Notes: generated from the letters alone by a model not told the origin. A DNA stretch of 64,000 nucleotides from Nocardioides marmoribigeumensis (GCF_031458325.1 NZ_JAVDYG010000001.1:3286001-3350000), one strand, 5' to 3'; positions 45,894-58,208 are shown, counted from the first letter of the stretch. Program-made: numbers and translations.

Positions 45894-47082
45894 GTACCTC
45901 CTGGTCCTCCTGGTGTCGCTCGGCGTCACCTACCTGACCACGGTGCTCGCCCGTGAGGCGGCCCTGCGCTTCGGCGCCGTCGCCGCCGTCCGCGACCGCG
46001 ACGTGCACGCCGAGCCGATCCCCTACTTCGGGGGCGTCGCGATGCTCGCCGGCATGTCGGCGGCCTTCCTGGTCTCGCGCGAGCTGCCGTTCCTCTCGCG
46101 CTCGGGGGACCAGGTCTTCCACGACACCGCGGTGGTGCTCGGCGCGGGCGCGCTGGTGTGCCTGCTGGGGGTGGTCGACGACCTGATCGAGCTCGACGCG
46201 CTCACCAAGCTCGGGGGGCAGGTGCTGGCCGCGGGGTTCATGGTCCTCAACGGCGTGCAGTTCTACTCCCTCGGGCTCTCCGAGGGCGGCGTGCTCACCC
46301 TCGACCCGGCCCAGGCCACCCTGGCCACGATCTTCGTGGTCGTGCTGACGATCAACGCGGTCAACTTCGTCGACGGCCTGGACGGGCTGGCCGGGGGAGT
46401 GGTCGGGCTCGGCGCCCTGGCGTTCTTCTTCTTCTCCTACTCCGTGGCGGCCAAGAACGGCGACTCCCTGGCCATCCCCACGGCCCTGCTCTGCGTGATC
46501 CTGTGCGGCGCCTGCGCCGGCTTCCTGGCCCACAACTTCAACCCGGCCCGCATCTTCATGGGGGACAGCGGGTCGATGCTGATCGGCCTGGTGCTCGCCG
46601 GCTCGGCGCTCTCGCTGACCGCCGGGTTCCCGGCCCTCGACATCCAGAACGCCGCCTGGGCCAGCTCGAGCGTGCTCGTGGTGCTCATGCCCGTCCTGCT
46701 GCCGCTGGCCATCCTGGTCCTGCCGTTCGCCGACCTGATGCTGGCCGTCGTACGCCGGACGCTGCGGGGGCAGTCGCCCTTCGCCCCCGACAAGAAGCAC
46801 CTGCACCACCGGCTGCTGGAGTTCGGCCACTCCCACCGTCGTGCCGTCGTGGTGCTGTGGCTGTGGGCGGCCCTGATCGCCCTGGGGGGAGTGGCGCTCA
46901 GCCTCTACCCGAGCCCGCTGGTCGCGGGCGGCCTCCTGGGCTGGCTGGCGGTCACCGTGCTCCTCACGATCGTGGTCCCCCGGGTCGAGCGGCCGGCCTG
47001 GACCCACCACGAGGACTACTCCGGTCCGCCCCCGCGACCGGGTCCCTACCTCCGCGAGGAGCCCCGCGACCATGCGCACTGA
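45886..47082 (+). CDS. wecA: undecaprenyl-phosphate GlcNAc-1-phosphate transferase (WecA/TagO type)
   Basis: Membrane enzyme that starts assembly of a cell-wall polymer by moving a sugar-1-phosphate from a UDP-sugar to the lipid carrier. The 398-residue MraY-family protein has about ten to eleven hydrophobic segments. Catalytic motifs are VVDDLIELD (near 101), NAVNFVDGLDGLAGG (near 160), FNPARIFMGDSGS (near 221) and the cytoplasmic KKHLHHRLLEFGHSHRR (about 304-320). In mycobacteria the homologue begins arabinogalactan linkage; here a teichoic-acid-like or other polymer is as likely. The gene precedes the ATP synthase region, as in mycobacteria. Confidence 0.93.
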   Translation: MREYLLVLLVSLGVTYLTTVLAREAALRFGAVAAVRDRDVHAEPIPYFGGVAMLAGMSAAFLVSRELPFLSRSGDQVFHDTAVVLGAGALVCLLGVVDDLIELDALTKLGGQVLAAGFMVLNGVQFYSLGLSEGGVLTLDPAQATLATIFVVVLTINAVNFVDGLDGLAGGVVGLGALAFFFFSYSVAAKNGDSLAIPTALLCVILCGACAGFLAHNFNPARIFMGDSGSMLIGLVLAGSALSLTAGFPALDIQNAAWASSSVLVVLMPVLLPLAILVLPFADLMLAVVRRTLRGQSPFAPDKKHLHHRLLEFGHSHRRAVVVLWLWAALIALGGVALSLYPSPLVAGGLLGWLAVTVLLTIVVPRVERPAWTHHEDYSGPPPRPGPYLREEPRDHAH

Positions 47083-47134
47083 CCGACGGCCCGGACGGGT
47101 CGCCGATCCGGCCCCTGACCTGCGCAAAGAGGCT

Positions 47135-47150
47135 TGTGCGGTTTTTCACA
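47135..47150. promoter_or_regulatory. CRP/GlxR-like palindrome upstream of the ATP synthase region
   Basis: TGTGCGGTTTTTCACA matches the CRP-family pattern TGTGA-N6-TCACA at nine of ten positions. The palindrome extends to GCTTGTG/CACAAGC (47132-47153). It lies 37 bases before the atpI-like GTG and 50 bases after wecA. Confidence 0.6.
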
Positions 47151-47187
47151 AGCGTCCGGGCGGGTCCACGTCGGTTGGATCGGTCAA

Positions 47188-47640
47188 GTGACGGTCGCCG
47201 GCCTGCGCAGCGCCCTGCTCGTCACCCTCGGGGCGGGTGCCGTCGGGGTCGTCGTCGCCCTGCTGACCGCCGGGGGTGCCGCGGCCGCGGGGGTGCTGGT
47301 CGGCGTGGGCCTGCTGGTCGGCTTCTACGTCCTCGGCCTGGTGACGATGCAGGTCGCGGCCGCCGTGGCGCCGGCGACCTCGCTGCTCCTGGCGCTGCTG
47401 ACCTACACGTTGCAGGTGGTGCTGCTGGGACTGGCCTTCGTCGCCCTGCGGGGCTCGGGCCTGCTCGAGGGCCAGGTGGACGCTCGCTGGCTCTCCGGCA
47501 CGGTCGTCGTGGGCACGCTGGTGTGGACCGCCACCCTCGTCCGGGCTGCGACGCGGGAGCGGATCCCCCTCTACCACACCCCCGCCGACCTCGCGAAACC
47601 GTCGGGAGCGGCCTCACCGGAGCGACCCGACGCCGGGTGA
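47188..47640 (+). CDS. AtpI-like membrane protein of the ATP synthase operon
   Basis: A 150-residue protein with four hydrophobic segments (about 8-30, 35-60, 65-95 and 105-125) and a polar C-terminus. Its position between wecA and atpB matches the mycobacterial Rv1303 locus, and the layout fits ATP synthase protein I, which helps c-ring assembly or cation uptake in other bacteria. Sequence similarity is weak by eye. I chose the GTG at 47188 because the frame before it runs through the CRP-like palindrome. Confidence 0.65.
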   Translation: MTVAGLRSALLVTLGAGAVGVVVALLTAGGAAAAGVLVGVGLLVGFYVLGLVTMQVAAAVAPATSLLLALLTYTLQVVLLGLAFVALRGSGLLEGQVDARWLSGTVVVGTLVWTATLVRAATRERIPLYHTPADLAKPSGAASPERPDAG

Positions 47641-47676
47641 ACCCGCCCCTGTGCTGCTGCTATTGTCCGGAACGCG

Positions 47677-47955
47677 ATGAGTCAGCAGAGTCCGCCATCG
47701 TCGTCAGGGAAGCCCTCCACGGATCCCTGGCACGCCTTCGGTTACCTCACCTCGGGCGTGGCGATGTACGGCGTGCTGGGCTGGCTCCTGGATCGGTGGC
47801 TGGGCACCTCGTTCCTGGTCGCGGTCGGCATCCTGGTGGGCGCTGGTCTGGGTCTCTACCTGACCATCTCCCGTCTGAACGCCGGAGCCGCACCGGAGGA
47901 GGGCGAACGCCCCCAGCGGACCACGCGCCCGACGGACCAGCCCGAGCAGGACTGA
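47677..47955 (+). CDS. AtpZ/AtpI-family small membrane protein
   Basis: A 92-residue protein with two membrane helices (AFGYLTSGVAMYGVLGWLLDRW and LVAVGILVGAGLGLYLTISRL) and a polar tail. The WLLDRWLGTSF loop between the helices is typical of the AtpZ/AtpI family encoded before atpB. A probable role is assembly of, or ion supply to, the F-type ATP synthase. A TATTGT hexamer lies ten bases before the ATG. The next gene is 13 bases away. Confidence 0.8.
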   Translation: MSQQSPPSSSGKPSTDPWHAFGYLTSGVAMYGVLGWLLDRWLGTSFLVAVGILVGAGLGLYLTISRLNAGAAPEEGERPQRTTRPTDQPEQD

Positions 47956-47968
47956 CAGAGGAGACCCG

Positions 47969-48769
47969 GTGCACCTCACCGCAGCCACCCTGGTGACCAC
48001 GGGGGAGTCGTTCACGCCGCCCGGCCCCGCCATCTTCGACCTCCCGCCGGTCTTCAGCGTGGGCGGCGTGGGGGTCACCAAGCCGATGCTGCAGCTGCTG
48101 CTCGCCGCGCTCCTGGTGGGTGGCTTCTTCGTCCTGGCCGCCCGCCAGCGCCGCCTGGTGCCGAACAAGCTCCAGTTCGTCGGTGAGGGCGCCTACGGCT
48201 TCGTCCGCAACACCGTGGCGCGCGACATCATCGGCAGCCACGACTTCGTGCGCTTCCTGCCCTACCTCACCGCGCTCTTCTTCTTCGTGCTGCTCAACAA
48301 CCTCTTCGGCAGCATTCCCTTCATCGAGTTCCCGACCTTCTCCCGCGCGGGCATGGCCTACGCCCTGGCCGGGCTGTCGTGGGTGATCTACAACGCGATC
48401 GGCATCCAGAAGCACGGGTTCCTCGGCTACCTCAAGCTCCAGACCGTGCCCGCCGGCGTGAGCAAGGCGATCCTGCCGCTGCTCATCCCGCTGGAGTTCT
48501 TCTCCAACATCCTGGTCCGGCCGGTCACCCTGGCCCTTCGACTCTTCGCGAACATGTTCGCCGGCCACATCCTGCTGGTCCTGTTCTCGACCGGTGGCCT
48601 CTACCTGCTCGAGAACCAGGGCGTGATCGGTGCGATCGCCGGACCCCTGGCCTGGGTGCTCGCGATCGCGGTCGCCTTCCTGGAGATCCTGGTCCAGGTG
48701 CTCCAGGCCTACGTCTTCGTCCTGCTCAACGCCATGTACATCTCGGGCGCGCTCGCAGACGAGCACTGA
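47969..48769 (+). CDS. atpB: ATP synthase F0 subunit a
   Basis: Membrane subunit with the two proton half-channels. The 266-residue protein has five to six membrane helices; the essential Arg is in VTLALRLFANMFAGH (about 188-202), and the terminal helix carries EILVQVLQAYVFVLLNAMYIS. The GTG start has GAGGAG five bases upstream. It is the first structural gene of atpBEFHAGDC. Confidence 0.96.
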   Translation: MHLTAATLVTTGESFTPPGPAIFDLPPVFSVGGVGVTKPMLQLLLAALLVGGFFVLAARQRRLVPNKLQFVGEGAYGFVRNTVARDIIGSHDFVRFLPYLTALFFFVLLNNLFGSIPFIEFPTFSRAGMAYALAGLSWVIYNAIGIQKHGFLGYLKLQTVPAGVSKAILPLLIPLEFFSNILVRPVTLALRLFANMFAGHILLVLFSTGGLYLLENQGVIGAIAGPLAWVLAIAVAFLEILVQVLQAYVFVLLNAMYISGALADEH

Positions 48770-48807
48770 GAACCCGCAGACCTGCACCACCCGCACGACC
48801 CACGTAG

Positions 48808-49032
<225 letters not shown>

Positions 49033-49052
49033 CCAACACCTCGAGTCTCTAG

Positions 49053-49636
<584 letters not shown>

Positions 49637-49637
<1 letters not shown>

Positions 49638-50473
49638 TGGCCCGATCGGCGTCGGGACTCCGCGGTGCGTCCGCGGAGGCCTACGACATGCTCACCGGCC
49701 GGCTCTCCTCGGTCCTGTCCGACGGCGGCTCCGCCAACGGCTACGACGTGGCGCGGGACCTCTTCGGCGTGGCCGAGGTGCTGCGCCGCGAGCCCGGCCT
49801 GCGACGTGTGCTGACCGACGTGTCGGTCGGCTCGCAGGCCAAGTCGGGGCTGGTGCGCCGGGTCTTCGGCGAGAGTCTCGGTGAGGGCGGCCTCGACGTC
49901 GCCGCCACCGCGGCCGGCCAGCGCTGGGCAGCCGTGCGCGACCTCGCCGACACCCTCGAGCACCTCGCGGTCATCGCGGTGGTCCGCGCGGCCGAGGCCG
50001 ACGGGGAGGCCGACGCGGTCGAGGAGCAGCTGTTCACCGTCGAGCGCCTCGTGGCCGACAACCCCTCGCTGCGCGACGCCCTCGGTGACCCCGCCCGGTC
50101 CGTGGAGGACAAGCAGGGTCTGCTGCGCGGCCTCCTCGAGGGCAAGGCGGCGCGGGGGACCATCCAGCTCGTCGAGCAGGCGGTCACCGGCACCCACCGC
50201 ACCGTCGGCCTGGCGATCGAGGCCTACCAGCGCCTCGCGGCCTCGGAGCGGGAGCGGGTGGTGGCGCTCGTCCGCGTCGCGCGCCCGCTGTCGGACACCG
50301 AGTCCGACCGGCTCAAGGCGGCGCTGACCCGGCAGTACTCCCGCGCGGTGGACCTCAACGTGCTGGTGGACCCCGCGGTCCTGGGAGGCGTGCGGGTCGA
50401 GGTCGGTGACGACGTCATCGACGGCACCGTCTCCACCCGCCTCGACGACGCCCGCCGCAAGCTCGCCGGCTGA
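49637..50473 (+). CDS. atpH: ATP synthase F1 subunit delta
   Basis: A 278-residue delta subunit joining F1 to the stalk. The C-terminal half is the recognisable part, with KAALTRQYSRAVDLNVLVDPAVLGGVRVEVGDDVIDGTVSTRL near the end. The protein is about 100 residues longer than the E. coli form, as in many actinobacteria, but lacks the fused b-like segment seen in mycobacteria. A 9-bp tandem repeat begins at its stop codon. Confidence 0.92.
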
Positions 50474-50513
50474 GCCGGCCGAGCCGGCCGAGCCGGCCGA
50501 GCCGGCCGAGCCG
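50472..50513. repeat. tandem GAGCCGGCC repeat after atpH
   Basis: About four and a half copies of the 9-mer GAGCCGGCC start within the atpH TGA codon and fill part of the 105-bp atpH-atpA gap. Each unit is partly self-complementary (GCCGGC). Confidence 0.85.
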
Positions 50514-50578
50514 GCACCGCCCCCACCGACACCGATCCAGACATCCGAGAACGAACTTGAAGAGAGCAGGAACAGAAG

Positions 50579-52219
50579 ATGACGGAGCTTTCGATCCGTC
50601 CGGAGGAGATCCGGGACGCTCTGCAGCGCTTCGTGGCTGACTACCAGCCCGAGACCGCCAGCCGTGAGGAGGTCGGCCTGGTCGCCGAGGCCGGCGACGG
50701 CATCGCGCGCGTGTCGGGTCTGCCCTCGTGCATGGCCAACGAGCTGCTGGAGTTCGAGGACGGCACCCGCGGCCTGGCGCTCAACCTCGACACCCGCGAG
50801 ATCGGTGTCGTCGTCCTGGGTGACTTCGAGGGCATCGAGGAGGGCCAGACGGTTCGCCGCACCGGCGAGGTGCTCTCCGTGCCCGTCGGCGACGGCTTCA
50901 TGGGCCGCGTCGTGGACCCGCTCGGCGTGCCGATCGACGGCATGGGCGAGATCGAGGCCGAGGGGCGTCGCGCGCTGGAGCTGCAGGCCCCCGACGTGAT
51001 GCAGCGCAAGTCGGTGCACGAGCCCCTGGCCACCGGCATCAAGGCGATCGACGCCATGACCCCGATCGGCCGCGGCCAGCGCCAGCTGATCATCGGTGAC
51101 CGCCAGACCGGCAAGAGCACGATCGCGATCGACACGATCATCAACCAGAAGGCCAACTGGGAGTCCGGCGACCCGGACAAGCAGGTGCGCTGCATCTACG
51201 TCGCGATCGGCCAGAAGGGCTCGACCATCGCCTCCGTGCGTGGCGCCCTCGAGGAGGCCGGCGCGATGGAGTACACCACCATCGTCGCCTCCCCGGCCTC
51301 CGACAGCGCGGGCTTCAAGTACCTCGCGCCCTACACCGGCTCGGCCATCGGCCAGCACTGGATGTACGACGGCAAGCACGTCCTGATCGTCTTCGACGAC
51401 CTGACCAAGCAGGCCGAGGCCTACCGTGCGGTGTCGCTGCTGCTGCGTCGCCCGCCGGGCCGCGAGGCGTTCCCCGGGGACGTCTTCTACGTCCACTCCC
51501 GCCTGCTGGAGCGCTGCGCGAAGCTCTCCGACGAGATGGGCAAGGGCTCGATGACCGGTCTGCCGATCATCGAGACCAAGGCCAACGACGTCTCGGCGTT
51601 CATCCCGACCAACGTCATCTCGATCACCGACGGCCAGATCTTCCTGCAGTCCGACCTGTTCAACGCCAACCAGCGCCCCGCGATCGACGTGGGTGTCTCG
51701 GTGTCCCGCGTGGGCGGTGCGGCGATGACCAAGGCGATGAAGGCGGTCACGGGCTCGCTCAAGGTCGACCTGGCGCAGTTCCGCGCGATGGAGGCGTTCG
51801 CGATGTTCGCCTCCGACCTCGACGCGGCCTCGCGCCAGCAGCTCGACCGCGGCCAGCGCCTGATGGCGCTGCTCAAGCAGCCGGCCTACTCGCCGTACTC
51901 CCTCGAGGACATGACGGTCTCGCTGTGGACCGGCACCAGCGGCAAGCTGGACCGCGTGCCCACCGAGGACGTCCTGCGCTTCGAGTCCGAGTTCCTGGAC
52001 TACCTGCGTCGTCAGGAGTCGGGCATCCTCGAGGGCATCCGCGAGAGCCGCACCTTCACCGACGACACCGAGTCCTCGCTGGAGAAGGCGTTCGAGAAGT
52101 TCGCCCAGCAGTTCGAGACCTCCGAGGGCGGCTCGATCAAGCCCGGTCACGAGGAGCACGAGGCACTCGAGGACGAGGACGTCGAGCAGGAGCAGATCGT
52201 CAAGCAGAAGCGAGGCTGA
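50579..52219 (+). CDS. atpA: ATP synthase F1 subunit alpha
   Basis: A 546-residue regulatory nucleotide-binding subunit. The P-loop is GDRQTGKST (near 171-179), the Walker B region is [13 protein letters not shown], and the family signature [14 protein letters not shown] lies near 374. The C-terminal tail of ~35 residues is Glu/Asp-rich. AGCAGGAACAGAAG before the ATG is a weak ribosome site. The subunit is cotranscribed with atpG two bases on. Confidence 0.97.
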   Translation: MTELSIRPEEIRDALQRFVADYQPETASREEVGLVAEAGDGIARVSGLPSCMANELLEFEDGTRGLALNLDTREIGVVVLGDFEGIEEGQTVRRTGEVLSVPVGDGFMGRVVDPLGVPIDGMGEIEAEGRRALELQAPDVMQRKSVHEPLATGIKAIDAMTPIGRGQRQLIIGDRQTGKSTIAIDTIINQKANWESGDPDKQVRCIYVAIGQKGSTIASVRGALEEAGAMEYTTIVASPASDSAGFKYLAPYTGSAIGQHWMYDGKHVLIVFDDLTKQAEAYRAVSLLLRRPPGREAFPGDVFYVHSRLLERCAKLSDEMGKGSMTGLPIIETKANDVSAFIPTNVISITDGQIFLQSDLFNANQRPAIDVGVSVSRVGGAAMTKAMKAVTGSLKVDLAQFRAMEAFAMFASDLDAASRQQLDRGQRLMALLKQPAYSPYSLEDMTVSLWTGTSGKLDRVPTEDVLRFESEFLDYLRRQESGILEGIRESRTFTDDTESSLEKAFEKFAQQFETSEGGSIKPGHEEHEALEDEDVEQEQIVKQKRG

Positions 52220-52221
52220 CG

Positions 52222-54666
<2,445 letters not shown>

Positions 54667-54667
<1 letters not shown>

Positions 54668-55080
54668 TGAGCGACGCCACGATGCAGGTCGAGCTGGTCG
54701 CCGCCGACCGGCTCGTGTGGTCGGGCGAGGCCACGATGGTCATCGCCCGCACGACCGAGGGTGACGTGGGCATCCTGCCCAACCACGCCCCGATGCTCTC
54801 GCTCATGGTCGACGGGGTGGTCGACGTGACCACCGCCGACGACGAGACCTGGATCGCCGCGGTCGACGCGGGGTTCCTCTCGGTGGCCGGCAACCGGATC
54901 TCGATCCTGGCCGAGCACGCCGAGATGGCCCACGACATCGACCTCGAGAACGCCCGTCACGACCTGGAGCGCGCCGAGCACAACGGCGAGAACACCGACG
55001 AGGCCCACGAGGAGGCCGAGCGGACGGCCGCTCGCGCGTGGGCGGAGGCTCGGATCCGGGCTGCCGAGAAGCGGTCCTGA
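54667..55080 (+). CDS. atpC: ATP synthase F1 subunit epsilon
   Basis: A 137-residue epsilon subunit. The beta-sandwich domain includes VWSGEATMVIARTTEGDVGILPNHAPMLSLM (about 17-47), and the C-terminal helices are charged (EEAERTAARAWAEARIRAAEKRS). The C-terminal part is regulatory in other species. It ends the ATP synthase structural genes; the DUF2550 gene follows after three bases. Confidence 0.94.
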
Positions 55081-55083
55081 CCC

Positions 55084-55527
55084 GTGCCCTGGTGGCAGTG
55101 GTTGGCCGATGTCGCCGGCCTCTGCCTGCTGCTGCTCATCCTGTACGCCGCCGCACTCCTGGTGCGGCGGCGTCTGCTCACCCGGGCCGGGGGCACCTTC
55201 GAGGTCAGCCTGCGCACCCGGGCCGACCGCCCCGGTCGTGGCTGGGTGCTCGGGGTCGGTCGCTACGCCGGTGACCAGCTCCAGGTCTTCCGGCTCTTCT
55301 CCCTGCGGATGAGGCCCCTGCGTGCGCTCGAGCGCCACGGCCTGGAGGTCGTGGGACAGCGCGAGCCCGAGGGCATGGAGGTCTACTCCCTCTACGCCGG
55401 CCACCGCGTGGTCGAGTTCCGGGCCGAGGGCCGGCCGGTGTGCCTGGCGATGGCCCCGGAGGCCGTGACCGGGCTGCTGGCCTGGCTCGAGGCGGCGCCT
55501 CCCGGCCGCCGTCCGCGGGCGATCTGA
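55084..55527 (+). CDS. DUF2550-family membrane-anchored protein
   Basis: A 147-residue protein with one N-terminal membrane helix (ADVAGLCLLLLILYAAALLV, about 8-27), an Arg cluster, and a cytoplasmic beta-rich domain (GGTFEVSLRT, GWVLGVGRYAGDQLQVFRLFSLRMRP). This matches the DUF2550 protein found directly after atpC in actinobacteria (Rv1312 in my memory). Function unknown. Its GTG start lies three bases after atpC, so it is made with the ATP synthase. Confidence 0.85.
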   Translation: MPWWQWLADVAGLCLLLLILYAAALLVRRRLLTRAGGTFEVSLRTRADRPGRGWVLGVGRYAGDQLQVFRLFSLRMRPLRALERHGLEVVGQREPEGMEVYSLYAGHRVVEFRAEGRPVCLAMAPEAVTGLLAWLEAAPPGRRPRAI

Positions 55528-55582
55528 GCCCTGGAGCCCCGCGGTGCGGACCCACCCCCTCGGGCGTCTGACGCGGGGACCC

Positions 55583-55604
55583 TGGTCCCAGCAAGTGGGG
55601 ACCA
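55583..55604 (+). terminator. possible terminator after the ATP synthase operon
   Basis: TGGTCCC and GGGACCA form a 7-bp perfect stem with an eight-base loop, and further GGTCC copies nearby allow alternative folds. It lies 56 bases after the DUF2550 stop in a 230-bp gap that must also hold the promoter for the PAS gene. Confidence 0.4.
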
Positions 55605-55757
55605 AGGGGTGGTCCTGGACCAGTCGGCATGGTCCACCTTCAGCCCTTCTGCCCGTTCCGCTTGACGCGGCGCTGTCCACGTCCGAGTCTGGCGCTTCAG
55701 GTGGTGCACGTGGGGTGACGACCGGGCGTGATCACGGCATGGACGATGGGAGCAGCC

Positions 55758-57158
55758 GTGAGTGTGGTGAGCGCGGACGAGCGCATGGCGAGACTGGCGC
55801 GCGCGGGCAACGAGAGCGACGGGTTCGGACCCTTCGCGCGTGAGGCGCTGCCGCTGGTGGCCGCGCTGACCGGCTCGGGCGGCGCGGCCGTCGTACGCCG
55901 CAGCGGCGAGGGCTGGGTGGTCGACGCGAGCACCGGGGCCCCCTACCCCGGCGAAGGTCCCGATCCCTCCCTCGTCGGGTCGCTCGAGGACGGCACCGAG
56001 GTCGCCGGCTGGGGCGGCGCCCGGACCAGCCGGGCGGTGACCCTTCCCGGTGAGGGCCTCGTGCTGCTGCTGGCCGACCCGACCGATTCCGAGGACGCCG
56101 CACCGTGGGCCACCGCGGCGCTGGACGCCTTCCGTGCCGCGTGGGGCCGCCTGGTCGCCGAGAGCCGGCTGGCCGACCTGACCCAGCGGGTCGACAACGC
56201 CCAGCAGCTGGCCAACATGGGTGACTACGACTGGCACATCCCGACCGACACCAACCGGTGGTCCGACCAGCTGTTCCGCATCTACGGCCACGAGCCGGGC
56301 TCGTTCAACGCCTCCTACGAGCGCTTCCTGTCGATGCTGCACCCCGAGGACCGCGAGCGGATCATGGCCGTGCACCAGGCGGCCTACGCCTCGGGCGAGC
56401 CCTACCAGATGATCGAGCGCGTGGTGCGCCCCGACGGCGAGCTGCGCTACCTGTCCTCCAACGGCCAGGTGATCATGAACGACGAGGGCGTGCCCGTGCG
56501 CATGCGCGGCACGTGCGTCGACATCACCGACCGCGTCCTGGCCGAGCAGGAGCGCGAGCGCAGCGCCGCCCGCTTCCGGCTGCTGGTGGAGTCCAGCCCC
56601 GACGCCGTGCTCGTGCTCGACGCCGACGGCCGGGTGCTCCAGGCCAACGCACGCGCCGACGAGATCCTCGGCGGCGACCCGGTCGGCCACGAGATCGGCG
56701 AGATCCTGCCCGAGCCGGCCCGCGTGGGCGGGGAGGCCGTCGAGGCCCGTGGGATCGACGGGCGCGAGCTGCGCCTCGACGCCGCCATGGCCAACCTCGC
56801 CGACGCCTCCGAGCCCGGCCTGACCGCGGCGTTCCTGCACGACGCCGCGCCCCGGCTGGCCGCCGAGGAGACCGCACAGCGACTGCGCGACTCCCAGCTG
56901 CGCCGCCGGCAGGCGCTGGAGATCAACGACAACGTGGTCCAGGGCCTCACCATTGCGGTCTACGCGATCGAGGACGGGGACTACGATCGCGCCGTGTCCT
57001 ACCTCGACCGCACCCTGGCTGCCGGTCGCAAGATGATGAACGACCTGCTCGAGCCCCTGGACCACGGCACCCTCGCCCCCGGCGAGCTGGTGCGCTCGGT
57101 GGCCACGTCCCTGGACGAGGTCCCCGGACCGCCCGCGCCGGCGGAGGTCGCCCCGTGA
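55758..57158 (+). CDS. PAS sensor protein with a degenerate, His-less kinase helix
   Basis: The 466-residue soluble protein has an N-terminal region that may be a degenerate GAF domain (about 10-135), a PAS fold of the PAS_3 type (about 150-265; DWHIPTDTNRWSDQLFRIYG to GTCVDITDR), a second PAS (about 275-370), and a helix region like the dimerisation domain of HisKA_3 kinases. There the phosphoacceptor motif reads EINDNVVQGL (388-397), with Asn390 in place of His. The protein ends about 75 residues later without an ATPase domain. It cannot be an ordinary kinase. The next gene, 43 bases on, encodes a lone receiver domain. I chose the GTG at 55758 for its GGGAG site; earlier in-frame starts exist. 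Confidence 0.75.
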   Translation: MSVVSADERMARLARAGNESDGFGPFAREALPLVAALTGSGGAAVVRRSGEGWVVDASTGAPYPGEGPDPSLVGSLEDGTEVAGWGGARTSRAVTLPGEGLVLLLADPTDSEDAAPWATAALDAFRAAWGRLVAESRLADLTQRVDNAQQLANMGDYDWHIPTDTNRWSDQLFRIYGHEPGSFNASYERFLSMLHPEDRERIMAVHQAAYASGEPYQMIERVVRPDGELRYLSSNGQVIMNDEGVPVRMRGTCVDITDRVLAEQERERSAARFRLLVESSPDAVLVLDADGRVLQANARADEILGGDPVGHEIGEILPEPARVGGEAVEARGIDGRELRLDAAMANLADASEPGLTAAFLHDAAPRLAAEETAQRLRDSQLRRRQALEINDNVVQGLTIAVYAIEDGDYDRAVSYLDRTLAAGRKMMNDLLEPLDHGTLAPGELVRSVATSLDEVPGPPAPAEVAP

Positions 57159-57201
57159 CCCGCTGGCGCACCTGGACGCGCCGGCGCAGCCGGAGTGAGG
57201 G

Positions 57202-57579
57202 GTGACCGGTCCCGTGAAGGTGCTCATCGTCGATGACTCGCGTGACCTGCGCGACCTGCTCGGGATCAAGGTCGAGATGTGGGGCGGCTACCAGGTGGTC
57301 GGTCTGGCCGCCGACGGCGAGGAGGCGGTCGACCTCGCCCGCACCCGCCAGCCCGACCTGGTCCTGCTCGACCTCGCCATGCCCAAGATGGACGGGCTGC
57401 AGGCGCTGCCCCTCATCCTCGAGGCCGCGCCCGGCGTGCGCGTGGTCGTGCTCTCCGGCTTCGACAAGGGATCGATGGCCGAGCGGGCGCTGGCGGCCGG
57501 AGCCCACCGCTACGTCGAGAAGGGCCTCTCCACGCGCGAGCTCGGCACGGTCGTGGCCGAGGTGCTCGCCTCCGCGTGA
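57202..57579 (+). CDS. single-domain response regulator
   Basis: A 125-residue receiver domain without output domain. The acid pocket is Asp11-Asp12, the phosphoacceptor is Asp57 in VLLDLAMPKMDG, and the conserved Lys is in RYVEKGLS near 108; the Thr/Ser switch residue is in VVLSGFD. All catalytic residues are intact, so it should be phosphorylatable. It probably forms a pair with the PAS protein before it. Output must be through protein contact. Start is the GTG at 57202, with another GTG at 57214. It is convergent with the adenosyltransferase gene, eight bases apart. Confidence 0.85.
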   Translation: MTGPVKVLIVDDSRDLRDLLGIKVEMWGGYQVVGLAADGEEAVDLARTRQPDLVLLDLAMPKMDGLQALPLILEAAPGVRVVVLSGFDKGSMAERALAAGAHRYVEKGLSTRELGTVVAEVLASA

Positions 57580-57587
57580 GGCAGGGC

Positions 57588-58160
57588 TCAGCGCTCGCCG
57601 CCGGGCTGCCAGAGCACGTCGCCCTGCCGCCGGTTGGCGTGCCGGGCGAGGATGAAAAGCAGGTCGCTGAGCCGGTTGAGGTAGGTGATCGCGACCGGGT
57701 TCATCGTCTCGCCGTGCACCTCGTGCGCGGCCCAGGCGGCGCGCTCGGCGCGGCGGGCCACCGTGCGGCACACGTGCAGCGCCGCCGCCCCGGTCGAGCC
57801 GCCGGGGAGGATGAAGGAGCGGAGCGCGGCCAGGTCCTCGTTGTAGTGGTCGCAGCGCTGCTCGAGGCGCTCGACGTACGCCGGGAGGACGCGCAGCGGC
57901 GGGAACTCCGGGTCCGCCACGACCGGGGTGCACAGGTCGGCCCCGACGTCGAACAGCTCGTTCTGGACCAGCCGGAGCAGGTCGGCCACGTCGTCGTCGA
58001 GGTCGCCGAGCGCGAGGGCCAGGCCGATCTGGCTGTTGAGCTCGTCGACGTCGGCGTAGGCCTCGAGCCGGGGGTCGGTCTTGGTGGTCACGCTGTTGTC
58101 CCCCAGCCGCGTGGTGCCCGTGTCGCCGGTGCGGGTGTAGATGCGCGTCAGGTTGACCAT
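57588..58160 (-). CDS. PduO-type cob(I)alamin adenosyltransferase
   Basis: Transfers adenosyl from ATP to cob(I)alamin to make coenzyme B12. The 190-residue protein has the N-terminal ATP site YTRTGDTGTTRLGD (about 8-21), VDELNSQIGLAL (near 38), and the C-terminal RTVARRAERAAW and PVAITYLNRLSDLLFILAR blocks typical of PduO enzymes. It could serve the MeaA-type mutase at 61454. The ATG at 58160 lies seven bases after a TAGGCT hexamer; the frame extends far upstream without similarity. Confidence 0.93.
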   Translation of the reverse strand: MVNLTRIYTRTGDTGTTRLGDNSVTTKTDPRLEAYADVDELNSQIGLALALGDLDDDVADLLRLVQNELFDVGADLCTPVVADPEFPPLRVLPAYVERLEQRCDHYNEDLAALRSFILPGGSTGAAALHVCRTVARRAERAAWAAHEVHGETMNPVAITYLNRLSDLLFILARHANRRQGDVLWQPGGER

Positions 58161-58167
58161 GCCCGAC

Positions 58168-58173
58168 AGCCTA
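58168..58173 (-). promoter_or_regulatory. -10 hexamer TAGGCT for leaderless adenosyltransferase gene
   Basis: Minus-strand TAGGCT lies seven bases before the ATG at 58160. A divergent -10 for the P-loop kinase gene lies 30 bases away. Confidence 0.5.
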
Positions 58174-58202
58174 GGCCCGGCCGCGGGGCGCCCCGGTGTC
58201 GC

Positions 58203-58208
58203 TATGGT
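58203..58208 (+). promoter_or_regulatory. -10 hexamer TATGGT for leaderless P-loop kinase gene
   Basis: TATGGT lies six bases before the ATG at 58215, without a Shine-Dalgarno sequence. Confidence 0.45.
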
